Below are positions 22,084 to 33,682 of a stretch of DNA of 64,000 nucleotides, one piece after another. Source of the DNA: Xylogone sp. PMI_703 (taxonomy: Eukaryota > Ascomycota > Leotiomycetes); contig JAJTUQ010000004.1 in NCBI GenBank assembly GCA_021399445.1, positions 1,240,001 through 1,304,000 on the forward strand. Direction: 5' to 3'. The number at the start of each line of letters is the position of its first letter. Position 1 is the stretch's first letter. The notes under the pieces were generated by a model. The model was not told the origin of the DNA and searched no databases. It worked only from the letters and a program-made list of their open reading frames with translations. The position numbers and the translations under genes are program-made.

Positions 22084-24249
22084 TCATATCAGCGTTAACT
22101 CATGTGCAGTCACCTTTCCTTCATCTCTTAATATTAGAGCTTCCCCATCCATGAAGCCGTGATAGTAACATTCACCAATAAGTCTAAATTCGTCTTTCTG
22201 CTCTGATTTTCGTAAAATAACTGGTACGCTGCATCCGATCATAACGTAAATGATATCACCTTCTGTTGTATCCTCTGGAGCGGCACCGATCTCCCTGCCT
22301 TCAGAAATCAGAAGGCGACGACCACGCGTTCCAATATCTATAGAGCTACAAAGCTTTTCTAGTAATTCTAATCCTTCCTGGTCAAGTACGCACACCCGTC
22401 TTAGATGACCTAAAATCTCGGATTCTTTGCATCGAGCTGTTTGGGTGGTCTTACCGCAGGGCAAGGTGACGAAGTATTTGAGGAAGAGATTAAGCTCCTC
22501 TTCATGTAGCTCGTTGAGTTCCGCAATTGTATCTCGAAGCCTTTGCAGCCTATCTGGGCGGCCACTCCAAAAATTCGTTCGGTCAGAAGATTGATAGAAC
22601 TCGGCATACTGTGATACAAGACTCGAAACAACCCCGATTGCCATCAACATGTTGGGACTCCCTTCGTGGAGCTGGCTGAGCTTGGCAGCCCATTGCGATT
22701 CGCTATGGGCAAATCCATTCATCTGGCTTACTTGGTCTGTGACCGATATGTCTGACAGCATTGACACAGCTCCTAGAGGTATCCCAGTTACTTTAATGGA
22801 TAGATGCTGCGGTACGTGCTGAAATGCATCTCCTGGCACAGCATACTGTTCATCTCCAGAAGCATGAAACATGGTATTTTTGCCATCGGCCTGCAGCAAA
22901 GCTCCTGCTTCAAGAGCAAAGAAACGGAAATCCGGAACCCATGACGGCAATTCCGAAAGCTTGCCTTTTATCCATTGACCACATATTATATCCAAAGACT
23001 TATCTACATAAATTAAATGGCGTGTCGTATTGGCGTAAACTTCTGCAACTGACTTGGTATAATCTGGTTGTAACAACGGATTCGGCTTATCCCTCATGAG
23101 TCCCTGGAGAGCATATATTCGGTCCTTTGGATCCTCTGACTGCCGGTCTGAGGACAACGCAAGTAACATCCTGAGTGATAGTCTTTGCCCAGTGTTAAAT
23201 TGTGTAAGTAGATCCAAAAGTCTGTCAATCTTGTCCATGTGAGGGATAACAACACCATGTGTTCGACGGATGTAGTGTAACGCGCTGGCGATATCGCCGA
23301 AGTATAGACCTAGTAGAGTTGCCGCTCCCCGGTTGGCAACGCAAAATTCCTGTAATGTCCACATCCTGTTGAAGTATTGCGTGTTACTGAAGAGCTCCTG
23401 ATCAAGTAGCCTTGCCATCTCCAGAATATCCTCGCCTTCTACTAGTTTGAGTTGCGTCTTACTTGGAGACCATGCCCTGACTTCCTCAATACTGTAGAAT
23501 ATGCTTGCCTCATTGGACTTATGCTCTCTAACATCATCATTCAAGGAATTCAAATACAGATCCAAACCTACTTGTAGTCCTCGCAGTAGACCCACGGCGC
23601 CTTTTACTACTCCTTTGCTAACAAGTCTTTCAGATTGCGTCCCAATCACTTCCATGAGAGATGTCTTTTTCTGGGCCTGGTTTTCATTTTTGGCCACATG
23701 CTTGATCAATTTTGAACTCGCTTCATCTAATTTTCTGTCCAGATAGACATTTGTGAGCTTTTTGAAGTACTGCCAAACCCGACGAGTATTTGGCGTTTCC
23801 TCTCCGAGCCATATATAAACACTCACGGCCAGGTGATAGATATCGCGCATAAGTGGTATCTGGGCCGATTTCTCTTGATCGTCGGCTTGATTAATACAAA
23901 CGGCATCTATCCAAAAGTAGAAAGACGCAGTGTATAAACTACGATATGTGCGCAGTGCCGCATGAAGATTCGCGGCGATCCGGAATCGTTTGTTGTCCAC
24001 AATGATCTCGTGGGTTGGTTTCCCTGCAGCCCCCTTCCCCCATACATATGAAACGGCTATATAGGCTGGAAGATGCAAATGTTTCCTGAATCTGGCAGTG
24101 AGACTTCCATTTCGTGGAGGGATTGTATGCACACTCATACTACCCGTGATGACAGCATCATCATCCAGAGTCGCGTTCACTTTTAGCAGCCGGATCTGTT
24201 GTGTAGGATCTTCAAGGCGCTCATAGGCATAATCATCAAGTGACAGCAT
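22084..24249 (-). CDS. HET-domain (heterokaryon incompatibility-type) protein
   Basis: Single-exon 721-aa protein. The HET domain near residues 70-330 shows YIAVSYVWG, the FWIDAVCINQADDQEKS block, a VYIWLGEE strand and RMWTLQEFCVANRG. The C-terminal part ends with the redefined IGCSVPVILRK...LIGECYYHGFMDGEAL motif common in HET proteins. Members trigger growth arrest or cell death on non-self recognition in several ascomycetes; whether this copy is active is unknown. ATG chosen at 24249 (MLSLDDYAY); the upstream codon at 24273 is GTG. Tail-to-tail with the phosphatase, 133 bp apart. Intact, unlike the HET gene at 56982. Confidence 0.9.
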   Translation of the reverse strand: MLSLDDYAYERLEDPTQQIRLLKVNATLDDDAVITGSMSVHTIPPRNGSLTARFRKHLHLPAYIAVSYVWGKGAAGKPTHEIIVDNKRFRIAANLHAALRTYRSLYTASFYFWIDAVCINQADDQEKSAQIPLMRDIYHLAVSVYIWLGEETPNTRRVWQYFKKLTNVYLDRKLDEASSKLIKHVAKNENQAQKKTSLMEVIGTQSERLVSKGVVKGAVGLLRGLQVGLDLYLNSLNDDVREHKSNEASIFYSIEEVRAWSPSKTQLKLVEGEDILEMARLLDQELFSNTQYFNRMWTLQEFCVANRGAATLLGLYFGDIASALHYIRRTHGVVIPHMDKIDRLLDLLTQFNTGQRLSLRMLLALSSDRQSEDPKDRIYALQGLMRDKPNPLLQPDYTKSVAEVYANTTRHLIYVDKSLDIICGQWIKGKLSELPSWVPDFRFFALEAGALLQADGKNTMFHASGDEQYAVPGDAFQHVPQHLSIKVTGIPLGAVSMLSDISVTDQVSQMNGFAHSESQWAAKLSQLHEGSPNMLMAIGVVSSLVSQYAEFYQSSDRTNFWSGRPDRLQRLRDTIAELNELHEEELNLFLKYFVTLPCGKTTQTARCKESEILGHLRRVCVLDQEGLELLEKLCSSIDIGTRGRRLLISEGREIGAAPEDTTEGDIIYVMIGCSVPVILRKSEQKDEFRLIGECYYHGFMDGEALILRDEGKVTAHELTLI

Positions 24250-25389
24250 TATGTTAAACTCTGAAATACCCACATGCTACAGGTGGACCTGCACTGGTGA
24301 TTCAGGATAACGATGTTTGCTGCCTAATCTCTTGGGGTTTGTTTCTGAAAAATGGATTCTGCCCTTCATTACCGCCATGGACACTTTTGATGGAACTTGT
24401 AAAAACATTTCTCATTATTACATCGAAAGTATTGGGGAACCGTCACTTGATGAGCACCTGTTCTGCCCCGTAGCCTAATACATTCAGTGCCAATCGGCCT
24501 CCTAGCCAATGAGCCGGCTCACAGGCTGTTTAATATCTTTTATGGGTTGGTTCATGTATTAATGCAAGAATTATAAAATAAACGAAATAGAACTCAACAT
24601 GTAAATCGATATATAATGAATAGACCACAAGTAAAACAAATAGGTGATTACACTATCATCATTCCCCCGACATCATATCTCATCTTCTTGAAATAGTTCA
24701 TCACGACGTAGGTCAATCAGAGATACAAATAGAGATCTATTTCAGCTTCTCCTCAGCCATTGTATCAAAATAAAACACAAGGACTTGATTGCAAAATAAG
24801 CCATTATGAGACTGGCTATACATGCACATAGATGTAGGAATGCAATAAGATCCTATGTGGGAAGTATATGCGAGATGCTCTATGTTCTGACACAACGCTC
24901 GCTAAGAAACTAAAAACAGAACTGGCACGGGAAGAACAGATTAATACCATCGTAGCCCGAAAGATAGAAGGAGGTCAGTTTATGCGCTTTGGGTAGGTTG
25001 ATTAAAGATTTTACGAATAGGGCTTCACAATGTGTGATATTTTAATCAATTCTTTACCTGTTATTCGTCGAAAGATGATCCGGCGTGCCGTTGTTGCTCG
25101 ACAGAACACCGAGAGAAAGCGGGACCGACAAATTGCCGACAAATGATTCCTACCAGTACCAGCATTCAAATTAGCCTAACACACGTATCATTGACATCAT
25201 CAAGCTTCAATAATGCTTTAGTTATCATCAGCGACGTATTTCCTAAAATGACACTAATGATGACGAGGCTTGTGGAGAAGTAATCTTTCAGACATACCTT
25301 GATAAACTCTATTGAACTTGGAAAGTTTTATGGAATAAAGCTGTATACGCGCTACATTACGATTGATGGAATTCAAAAGTATCCGAATC
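24250..25389. other. AT-rich intergenic region before the oxidative cluster
   Basis: 1.1 kb without a gene. Near its end it has CGG-N4-CCG at 25081-25090, an arrangement that zinc-cluster regulators can bind; significance unproven. Confidence 0.45.
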
Positions 25390-27401
25390 ATGACCATGTT
25401 GGACACTAAATCTTTTGCGCCACAGATAGTCTTATCTTCCATCGGGCTTCTATTGCTCTATGCTCTAATTTTCATTGGACGCAGGCCTAAGGGCTGTCCC
25501 CCCGGTAAGAATCGAGAGAGAGGGTCTTGGGAACCTTGATGCTGATGTTTGAAGGCCCGCCGACCCTTCCAATTATTGGTAACATTCATCAACTCCCCCG
25601 AAGAGACACCCACCTCGCCTATCAAGAATGGAGCAAGAAGTGTAAGCTCAATATCCTAAGTCCACTGGGATACAATAATGACATATGTAGACGGCCCAAT
25701 TTTTTCTCTGCAACTTGGCCAGCAGACCGTAATCGTGCTGGCCAGAGGTGAAATGATCAAAAAGATTGTGGATAAACGAAGTGCCAACTACGCAGACCGT
25801 CCCAATCTTTACGTCCAAGATATATGGGAACATTCTAGGATTATAATGCGAAGGTAATGAGGCACCTTCCTTTTGATCACTGACGAGCCAGTTTCTCATT
25901 GTTTAACAGCTATGATGATCTCTGGAAAGTTGAGCGAAAGCTTTACCACATGTGTCTGAACTCCAATGTGGTCGCCAAATACATACCTTATCAGTCTCTA
26001 GAAACGAAAAAGCTTTGCTATGACCTTCTTGAAGATCCTCTTTCATTCGTCAATCATATTGGCAGGACCACTACCAGTATCGCAACTAGCATGACCTACG
26101 GGTTCCGGATCAATTCTTACGACTCGCCTGTTCTGCAGAAAATGTTTGAGAACGCCCATGGCTTCTTCAGTTTGGTCCATGGAAGCCAATATCTTGACTG
26201 GTTTCCAGTGCTAAAAGGCGTGGTAAAGATACTTCCAACCTCTCTAAACCCATTTGCAGTAAAGGCTTCCAAAATTTACCACGCAGAGAGGGAACACTTT
26301 CGTAGGCTATTTGAAGAATCTAAGCATCGTGGAGAGCAGCCAGGATCATTACCAAGTAGGTTAAAGACCAATTAACCAGTTCCAAAAGCTGACAATCCTT
26401 TCTAGGTTTTGTGTCAGATATCGTTAATGCCCAACAGACTTGGAAAGATCCATCCACTACTCAGCTTCTCACAGATCATGCAGCAGCATATATCGCTGGA
26501 ATATCATTTGAAGGGGGCTCCGATACTACGAGGAATACTCTCATCGGGTTTGTTAAGGTTATATTTACTATCTCGTATCTTCTATTGGTTTACAACGCTA
26601 ACAGCAGGTTATCTCAGGCAATGGCCTTATTTCCCGAGGCACAGCATATGGCCCAAATAGAATTAAATAAAGTTGTTGGCAACAGGCTTCCGGAGTTCGA
26701 AGATTTCGATAGCCTTCCATACATTCGCTGCACTATAAAGGAAGCTTTAAGATGTCAGCTGCGCTATTTTACGCCAGATATCATATACTATTGCTAATAC
26801 CTCGTAGGGATGCCCACTGCAATTAGCGGCGCAATTCCACATGCGGCAAGAAAAGCGGACAATGTTGACGGATATTATATTCCAGCAGGTGCTACTGTAG
26901 TACTTGCCGTATGGTCGTGTAATAATGATGAACTCCAATTCGATGATCCTCGAGTCTTCAATCCAGCAAGACATAACTCGGAGCTGTCATTAGGACAAGC
27001 CGCGACGGCAGCAGATGTTCGTAATCGAGACCAATGGACATTTGGCGCTGGACGCCGGATCTGTCCTGGCCTCCACATGGCGGAAAAGACCCTATTCCTA
27101 GCCATAGCGCGTGTTTTATGGGCTTTTAATATTACTCCATCTAAAGATGAGAATGGAGAAATAATTCATATCGATAGAGATGCTGTGACTCAGTCGATTG
27201 CGGCTTGCCCGCTTCCATTCAGGTAAGCTACTAGAATCCAACCCTAAACACTGAAGCAGTACGTAATATACTCACCCACGTTCCAGGTGTGAGATTACTC
27301 CAAGAGGTGAAGAAAAGGCACAAGCCGTGCGTGTTGCTTGGGAAGAAGCTCAAACCTTGCTTAACCATGAGGGTAACTATAAAGCCAGTGTAATTGGGTA
27401 G
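25390..27401 (+). CDS. Cytochrome P450 monooxygenase (cluster A)
   Basis: Microsomal class II P450, 542 aa. Exons are 25390..25504, 25555..25641, 25691..25853, 25910..26355, 26406..26557, 26618..26753, 26808..27222 and 27287..27401; all introns are 49-64 nt and in phase. An N-terminal membrane anchor (VLSSIGLLLLYALIFI) and proline hinge (CPPGPPTLPIIGN) precede the I-helix AGISFEGGSDTTRNT, the ExxR of KEALRW, PAGATVVLAVWS and the heme loop FGAGRRICPG. It resembles the O-methylsterigmatocystin oxidoreductase-like fungal P450 group in general form. It is the first gene of a cluster with two SDRs, a hydrolase and a BVMO, where it probably hydroxylates the substrate (inference). Confidence 0.9.
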
Positions 27402-27771
27402 AGGCCTATTAAAGATGATGAAAATTTTGGCCCACTTATACATGAGTCTCAACAAACTTACTGATAGCATGGAATCTTCATTAAATTTACCTAACAAAAT
27501 GAGCAATATTTCAAAATTCATACTGTACACGAAGCCAAAATCGAGCGGTTTAGTTTTAGATACTGGACTGTCTGCCTATATAATATCGCCCTATGTAACT
27601 TGTTACACGTTGTATATTTAAGTGTTGCTCAATAAAGGACTCAGATATAGAGTTCATGAGGCTGGTTCGCACAAATATTCACACTTTATATCAATTTTAA
27701 CATTAGATTTAGTAGGAGTGGGAGCAAGTTGCAAAAAGAATTCAACTATCTACATAATACATTTCGACTGC

Positions 27772-28688
27772 TCACATTCCATGGCGGTACAAGACCAGAC
27801 CTCCATCAATAGGAATAACAGCACCAGTAACAAATGATGCATCTATACTTGACAACCATGTCATTGCATTCCCAATATCCTCTGCGTTCCCCAATCTTCG
27901 TAATGGTGTGACTTGCGTCATTTTCTCTGCTGCTCCTGGAGGCGAGGTCTGTCGGAATAGCGCAGTGTCAATGAGCCCCGGACAAACTGCATTGACTCGT
28001 ATACCATGCGGCCCATAATCTTGTGCATCGGTCTTACATATTCCGATTAGTGCATGTTTCGATGATGAATAATGACTCATCCCCGATGAAGCGTTCATGC
28101 CAGCGAGTGAAGATACTGAGATGATACTTCCACGGATTGAGCCAGCGCCAGGAAGAGGGTCCTGTGTCATCATTTGCTCAATCTCAGCACGGTGGCAAAG
28201 CCACGTCTAAGAGCATCATAAGTATTCAGTTCTATCATAATTTTGAGAATGTAATAAGTCATACATACTCCATATTCATTTATTTTAATAGTTCGATCAT
28301 AAGTCTGAACGTCAACTTCATGAATGGGTGTTCTTTGTGGCACCACTCCAGCAATATTATTGGCATAATCTATCCGACCAAAGGCAGCAACACAATCTTT
28401 AACAAATGACCGGACGGATACTTCATCTGAGATATCAACATGGCAAATTCGGACATCCACCGCTGGGTACTTCGCGAATATATCGGTCTTCGTCCCTTCC
28501 AGACCTGATAGATTAACGTCTCCAAGAAATATTTTGTTGCAGCCGGCAGCTGCAAAACATAAAGCGACCCCCTTGCCAATACCTGGTGCTTTTGGTGAGC
28601 AAATTTTCATATCTCAATTTCCTGACCTACCGGATGCTGCTCCAGTGAGGAGAGCCACTCCTGGTAATCTCACTTTGTCAAAAGTCAT
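27772..28688 (-). CDS. Short-chain dehydrogenase/reductase 1 (cluster A)
   Basis: NAD(P)-dependent SDR of 268 aa. Exons are 28631..28688, 28269..28582 and 27772..28206, with introns of 48 and 62 nt; splicing gives TGAASGIGKG for the cofactor loop and INEYGTWLCHRAEIEQM across the second junction. NNIAG, SVSSLAG (catalytic Ser) and YSSSK (catalytic Tyr and Lys) are all present, then VNAVCPGLIDTALF. It is a canonical, probably active classical SDR, suited to oxidising a secondary alcohol to the ketone a BVMO needs (inference). It shares a 278-bp divergent promoter with SDR 2. Confidence 0.9.
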
Positions 28689-28966
28689 CGCCTACTAATT
28701 TTAAATGATCTGAGTAGCTGTCAATGATGAGTGTGTAAGAATTCTTCTAGTATTATAGATTTTATGTTTAAGTGTACAGTACCCACCTCGGTGTCAACCG
28801 TCCCCGCATCTAGGTACGTGCCCGACAGATGATGCTCCGTCTATTCCGCTAATGCGTGGAGACCGAGGGCCAACTTCTCTCACCCACACGTTAGCTGAGT
28901 AGCATATAAAGATAAAGCCTCCTGACTACATAAATCAAAGATATTTCGAGTAAGCAAATAGTTATA
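28689..28966. promoter_or_regulatory. Shared divergent promoter of the two SDR genes
   Basis: 278 bp separates two start codons on opposite strands. TATAAA at 28905-28910 lies 57 bp before the plus-strand ATG. CGG-N6-CCG at 28789-28800 is an inverted repeat of the type recognised by some zinc-cluster factors; a Zn2Cys6 gene ends this cluster at 36252. Confidence 0.5.
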
Positions 28967-29861
28967 ATGCCACAATTTGAGGGCGCTGCATTAGTGGTTG
29001 GAGCAGGAGGTGGTAAGATTTCCCCGCCTATATCGAGAATTTAAGACAGATCAGTTATCCTCATGCATTTATATAGGAATTGGTAGATCCGTTGCAGAGA
29101 AGCTAGTAGAGGAAGGCTGCACCAGAATCGTATTAGTTGATATGAATAAAGAAAAGCTAAACGATACATACTCTTCATTGAAAAGCAGAAGCTCCGAGCA
29201 TCTGAACTTGGTGCCAATCTACGCCGACATTCGAAAGGAAGGTGATGTAGACAGTATGATGAAGGCAGCGGTAGAGGCATTTGGTTCCATTCATTATTGC
29301 GCAAATTGTGCAGGTATATCCCCTCAACCTGCTGCTTCAACGGATATGAACGGGGAAGATTTTCTAAATCTGATTGAGACAAACCAAAGGGGGGTGAGTT
29401 ACCATATATGCTCATTTTTATCTTACTGATCAGACCAATAGACTTGGCTCTTGGTGCGTAGTGAGGTACAGCAGTTATTGAAGCAAGCAAAAAATCCATT
29501 CGGGCTTCGGTCAGCTCGCGGGAGCATCGTAAATGTAGCATCTGTTGACGCTATTGCTTCTCAACCCAAACTATCTTCATATGCAGCTGTTAATCATGGC
29601 ATTGTGGGCTTGACGAAATCAACGGCGTCAGATTATATCAACTCTGGTATTCGCTTAAATGTTGTCTGCCCGTCCGCAACAGAGACGTCGTTCCTAAACA
29701 ATGAGTGCCGCGCAGATTTGTCGGGTTGTCTTCCTGATCGATTGCTGAATGACCCGGCAGAAATTGCTGAAGCAGTAATATTCTTGCTTGGTCCTCGATC
29801 TTCAGCTATCAATGGAATTACACTCCCAGTCGATCGTGGCTGGTCTCTTTACCACCACTGA
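28967..29861 (+). CDS. Short-chain dehydrogenase/reductase 2 with altered active site (cluster A)
   Basis: SDR-fold protein of 260 aa. Exons are 28967..29012, 29077..29393 and 29442..29861, with introns of 64 and 48 nt. The cofactor loop VGAGGGIGRS, the acidic LVDMN end of beta-2 (NAD preference), NCAGIS and the VNVASVD strand are present. The catalytic Tyr-x-x-x-Lys is YAAVN, so the lysine is replaced by asparagine; the sequence otherwise keeps HGIVGLTKS. The C-terminus (GITLPVDRGWSLYHH) is the family norm. It may be catalytically weak, act on another reaction, or serve as a partner of SDR 1, with which it shares a promoter. Confidence 0.88.
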
Positions 29862-30039
29862 TTATGAGCATGCTACAAGTGAAGACAAAGAAAGGGGCAG
29901 TCCTAAGAAGTTTTTATGTCATAGATCATACATATCTCTACTATTGGAGATCTGAATAGCATAAACTGTAGTTTACTTATATATCTTTCTGATTCAAAGG
30001 CTTTAATAATGCGTATAAACCAGGAACTTCTTGCCAAAA

Positions 30040-31223
30040 TTAGTTCTGTGGCTCCCTTATACACTCTAAAATCCAACCAATAATCTGTGTATCTGTATTT
30101 GAACGGATCCTAGGGTCCAAAAAGTCGGATCCAAGTGCGTAAACGTGTAAGTGACCCCATTCTACTATAAGCTTGTGCTTTACATTAGCTTTCTCACAAA
30201 GCGCAGCCCATTCTTTGGAATCTTGCAATGCAAATTCCGCACCACCCACAAATATCAATTGAGGATTTAGGAATGATATCTCATGTGGGGGACGATAAAG
30301 CGGATTAACTTCTGATGATGTTCCAGGAAGACTGCCTCTGAACATAGCTGCTAGTTGGGGTACTGCTTCATTTGCACCTAAGAAGTAGTCACCTAAAACA
30401 TTCGAGTTTCCTCCGTTATAAGCCTTTAGAGACATATCTATCCATGGAGACATCAACACACTACCAGCTGGCTGAGGAAGGTTCAAGTGAAACAATTCAA
30501 CAGCCGAAAGGATGGAGAGCCCTCCTGGAGCAACCAGTATTTAGCAATAGCAAGAAATACTTAGAGAGGTATATGACTTACCGCCTGCGGAGTCTCCGGC
30601 AAAGATGATATTCTTGGGATCTACCCCTTGATTCAGTAGGTATTGATACGCAGCAATAAAAGCATTTCTCTGGGCTGGATGCGGTGATTGAGTAGATAAT
30701 GCTGGGCAACCCGTTAGGAGCACGACCCGGATAAGATTGCATCAATAATGAGAGAAGTCATACGATACTCAACGCTCAAAAATACAAGGTCGAGATTAGA
30801 TTTAGCTGCGATGACTTCCCATCGAAACATGTATTTCAAATACATTCTAGCTTCTCCACGTGCATAGCCTCCACCATGCGCAAAAAGAGCAACACAGCAC
30901 GATCGAGACTTTGCTGCATCTTTAGAGAATGTGGACAAGCTTTTCCTAGCAGGAATAATGTAACCGCTCCAGCCTTCACCATCAATCTTGGCTGCCTTGT
31001 CTGGACATGGAGAAACTGGCAATCGATGCGTAAAATCAGGAAATGTAAGTGTGGCTGCGGCTTGATATGCTCGCTGAAGTTGTATCCGTAAGCTTTGATG
31101 AGACGGAAAATGAGGAAGTAGAACACGTTGTAAAATAATAATAAGACTTTGTGAACAGAATGAGTAGAGTAATAGGATCGACTTAATTGGATTACGCAAG
31201 ATCATGAACGCCGTTTGAACCAT
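30040..31223 (-). CDS. Alpha/beta hydrolase, hormone-sensitive-lipase type (cluster A)
   Basis: Esterase of the alpha/beta hydrolase-3 (HSL) family, 354 aa. Exons are 30764..31223, 30582..30701 and 30040..30524, with introns of 62 and 57 nt. The oxyanion motif HGGGYARGEA, nucleophile elbow FAGDSAGGG and the C-terminal GHLHVY histidine are clear. A hydrophobic N-terminal stretch (about residues 13-33) may anchor it to a membrane. Next to a Baeyer-Villiger monooxygenase, the natural role is hydrolysis of the ester or lactone that enzyme makes (inference from known BVMO-esterase pairs). Divergent from the BVMO gene across 434 bp. Confidence 0.9.
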
Positions 31224-31657
31224 GGTGTTATAAATTTTGTTTAACTATTAAGTCTATCTATCGTGGGACTTCTCTGGGGGATTGTATCAAAATGGTAATG
31301 ATTCCCAGTTCCCTCAAGCATGTTTCAAGGTTCCTTCACGTTTACTATCTGAAGCACTGTCTTTGCCGTTCACGTCATCCCGACAGCCGCTGCTCCCTTC
31401 CGCTTAGCAGCTCTCCCGTAACACCTCGGTCGCCGAGTGAGACACCTCCGCTGCTACAACTCACGACTCGGTCGAATATACAGCAAGAAAGAGAAGTGAC
31501 CCTATCTTCAATTAGTAATTTCCTAGCAGTTCCTTAATAAGTAATCATAAAATCAATCAGTTCTAAATAAACCCATATCGGCACACTTTGGCGTTCACAT
31601 CACACATCTCCTTTCAGTGCTCTTCTGGCTTTTGGGACCACAAACATATCAACAAAC
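31224..31657. promoter_or_regulatory. Shared divergent promoter of hydrolase and BVMO
   Basis: 434 bp. It contains CTCGGTCGCCGAG at 31425-31437, a perfect 5-bp inverted repeat around TCG that also reads TCG-N5-CGA and CGG-N3-CCG. Such palindromes are zinc-cluster factor sites; a Zn2Cys6 gene lies 2 kb away. Binding is inference. Confidence 0.55.
31425..31437. promoter_or_regulatory. Candidate zinc-cluster regulator site
   Basis: Perfect palindromic arms CTCGG/CCGAG with a 3-bp spacer; matches TCG-N5-CGA, the published AflR-type consensus, though no AflR relationship is claimed for the local regulator. Confidence 0.4.
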
Positions 31658-33436
31658 ATGCCCGACTTAACATCAAACGGCCACGCCAATGGTTATACGA
31701 ATGGCCAAACAAAGAATGGCGCACATATTTTTTCTACTACTGTAAAGAAAGCGTCCGATGTCATCATCAAAGAGTCACCGATGGGTACCAAGAGACCGCT
31801 TAAAGTCATATTCATAGGAATGGGTGCTAGTGGTATTAATTTTGCTTACCAGCTCCCACGGTTGACAGAAAATATTGATTTGGTCGTATATGAGAAAAAC
31901 GACGATATTGGAGGGACCTGGCTGGAGAATAGATACCCTGGCTGGGCCTGTGATATTCCCAGCGTGGGCTACCAGTATAGCTGGCAACGAAAAACGAACT
32001 GGTCACACTACTACTCAGGTTCCAAGGAGATCCACTCATATCTTCGTGATGTCGCAGAGAGCAATAATCTCTTAAAATACGTCAAGTTTCGGCATGAGAT
32101 TGTTAGGGCTGAGTTTCTTGATGACATTGGCAAATGGAAGGTCACTGTGATGCGAGATGGCAACCCTTTTCATACTTTTGATGATTACGCAGACTTTCTC
32201 TTAAACGGAAGTGGGGTTTTGAATAATTGGAAATGGCCTGACATCAAAGGATTGCATAGTTTCAGCGGTCCTCTGGTCCATACGGCGCGCTGGGATGAGA
32301 CTCTCGACCTTCAGGATAAACGCGTCCTCATTATAGGAGGCGGTAGTTCAAGCACACAAGTAGTACCAACCATTATCGACAAAGTGAAGGATCTATCCAT
32401 AGTTATCAGATCTCCCATCTGGGTCACAGCAGGCTTTGCGCCCACTTATGCGGGTCCTAACGGCGAGAACTTTGCATATTCTGAAGAGACGAAGAAAAAA
32501 TTCGCTGATGAGCCTGACTTCTATCTGTCATATTGCAAGGCCATCGAATCGGAGCTTAATATTAGATTTAAGTTTATTCTAAATGGTACCAAAGATGCCA
32601 TAGAAGCCAAGGAATACTCTGCAAAAGAGATGGCACGTAAACTAGCGGGCAGACCTGACCTGATAGACAAGATAGTCCCGACGGACTTTGGCGTGGGATG
32701 TAGGCGGCCAACTCCTGGCAACGGCTTTCTTGAAGCTTTGACTCTCAATAGAACCACTGTTTACACAGAGATGCTACAAGAAATCACACCAACAGGATTT
32801 GTGGATGATCAAGGTGTTCATCATGAGGTAGACGTGGTAATTTGCGCCACCGGCTTCGATACTACTTTCCGCCCTAGGTTCCCCATAATTGCCAATGGAT
32901 TTAATCTTCAGGACGAATATTCCTCAAAGGATATAACAGGTTACATGGGTCTTTCTTCTCCAGAAATTCCGAACTACTTTATCTTTATAGGGCCATACGG
33001 TCCTCTTGGTCACGGGTCGGTCATTCCTATGGTTGAGGCATACACCACATATGTCATTCAGGTGCTTCAGAAAGTGCAGATTGAAGATATCAAAAAGATT
33101 CAGCCTAACAGAGCTGTGTCAGAAGATTTCACTCGTTATGCGGATGCTTACTTGAAGCGAACTGCTTGGTCAGGTCCTTGTGATTCTTGGTTCAAAGCTG
33201 GTGATCGTTCTCGCAAACCAGTCTGTTGGCCAGGATCTCGGGTACATTACATGATGATGTTGCAGACACCGAGGTTTGAAGACTTTGACATTGAGTATAT
33301 TTCAAAATCACGATTTAGTTTCCTGGGAAATGGCTTCGACGTCCGCGAATTTGATGGTAGAGATTTAACATGGTATTATGGATTGCTTGATGGGGCTGAC
33401 AAGCAACCAAAGTCTTTTCCGCCGCCTCTGTATTAG
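31658..33436 (+). CDS. FAD-dependent Baeyer-Villiger-type monooxygenase (cluster A)
   Basis: Single-exon 592-aa flavin monooxygenase. The first dinucleotide fold IGMGASG is near residue 52, followed by GGTWLENRYPGWACD, which is typical of BVMOs. The type I fingerprint FxGxxxHxxxW(P/D) is seen as FSGPLVHTARWD at residues 202-213, and a second fold VLIIGGGSSSTQ binds NADPH. The DVVICATGFDTTFRPRFP stretch is the usual ATGF region. It would convert a ketone to an ester or lactone using NADPH and O2. It sits between the divergent esterase and the convergent Zn2Cys6 regulator, in a set with SDR and P450 genes. Substrate unknown. Confidence 0.92.
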   Translation: MPDLTSNGHANGYTNGQTKNGAHIFSTTVKKASDVIIKESPMGTKRPLKVIFIGMGASGINFAYQLPRLTENIDLVVYEKNDDIGGTWLENRYPGWACDIPSVGYQYSWQRKTNWSHYYSGSKEIHSYLRDVAESNNLLKYVKFRHEIVRAEFLDDIGKWKVTVMRDGNPFHTFDDYADFLLNGSGVLNNWKWPDIKGLHSFSGPLVHTARWDETLDLQDKRVLIIGGGSSSTQVVPTIIDKVKDLSIVIRSPIWVTAGFAPTYAGPNGENFAYSEETKKKFADEPDFYLSYCKAIESELNIRFKFILNGTKDAIEAKEYSAKEMARKLAGRPDLIDKIVPTDFGVGCRRPTPGNGFLEALTLNRTTVYTEMLQEITPTGFVDDQGVHHEVDVVICATGFDTTFRPRFPIIANGFNLQDEYSSKDITGYMGLSSPEIPNYFIFIGPYGPLGHGSVIPMVEAYTTYVIQVLQKVQIEDIKKIQPNRAVSEDFTRYADAYLKRTAWSGPCDSWFKAGDRSRKPVCWPGSRVHYMMMLQTPRFEDFDIEYISKSRFSFLGNGFDVREFDGRDLTWYYGLLDGADKQPKSFPPPLY

Positions 33437-33682
33437 ACTAATCACTTGCTTTATTCGATATTATGAATTAAACCGTGCAGTTCCATAATTCAATATCCAT
33501 TATTCACCGTATGGTAATATTTTGCTAAATTAGTCTGTGCTGGCCCTCGATACATGTACACGTCTGGTGAGATTATATCCAAAGCAAAGTTATTTTTCTA
33601 AATGATGCGAAGAAAAGCACTAGCTCGAATTGAACGGTGTCTATCCCGATAATTCTGCGTCATCAATCCCCATAGCCCACAG

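Noticed and set aside
31425..31437. Claim that cluster A is an aflatoxin/sterigmatocystin relative because of a TCG-N5-CGA site, P450 and BVMO
   Set aside because: No polyketide synthase, fatty acid synthase subunits or AflR-like protein seen; shared enzyme classes are too common.
31360..31450. Possible tRNA or structured RNA in the GC-richer part of the hydrolase/BVMO promoter
   Set aside because: No cloverleaf or A/B box could be drawn; only the short palindrome is real.
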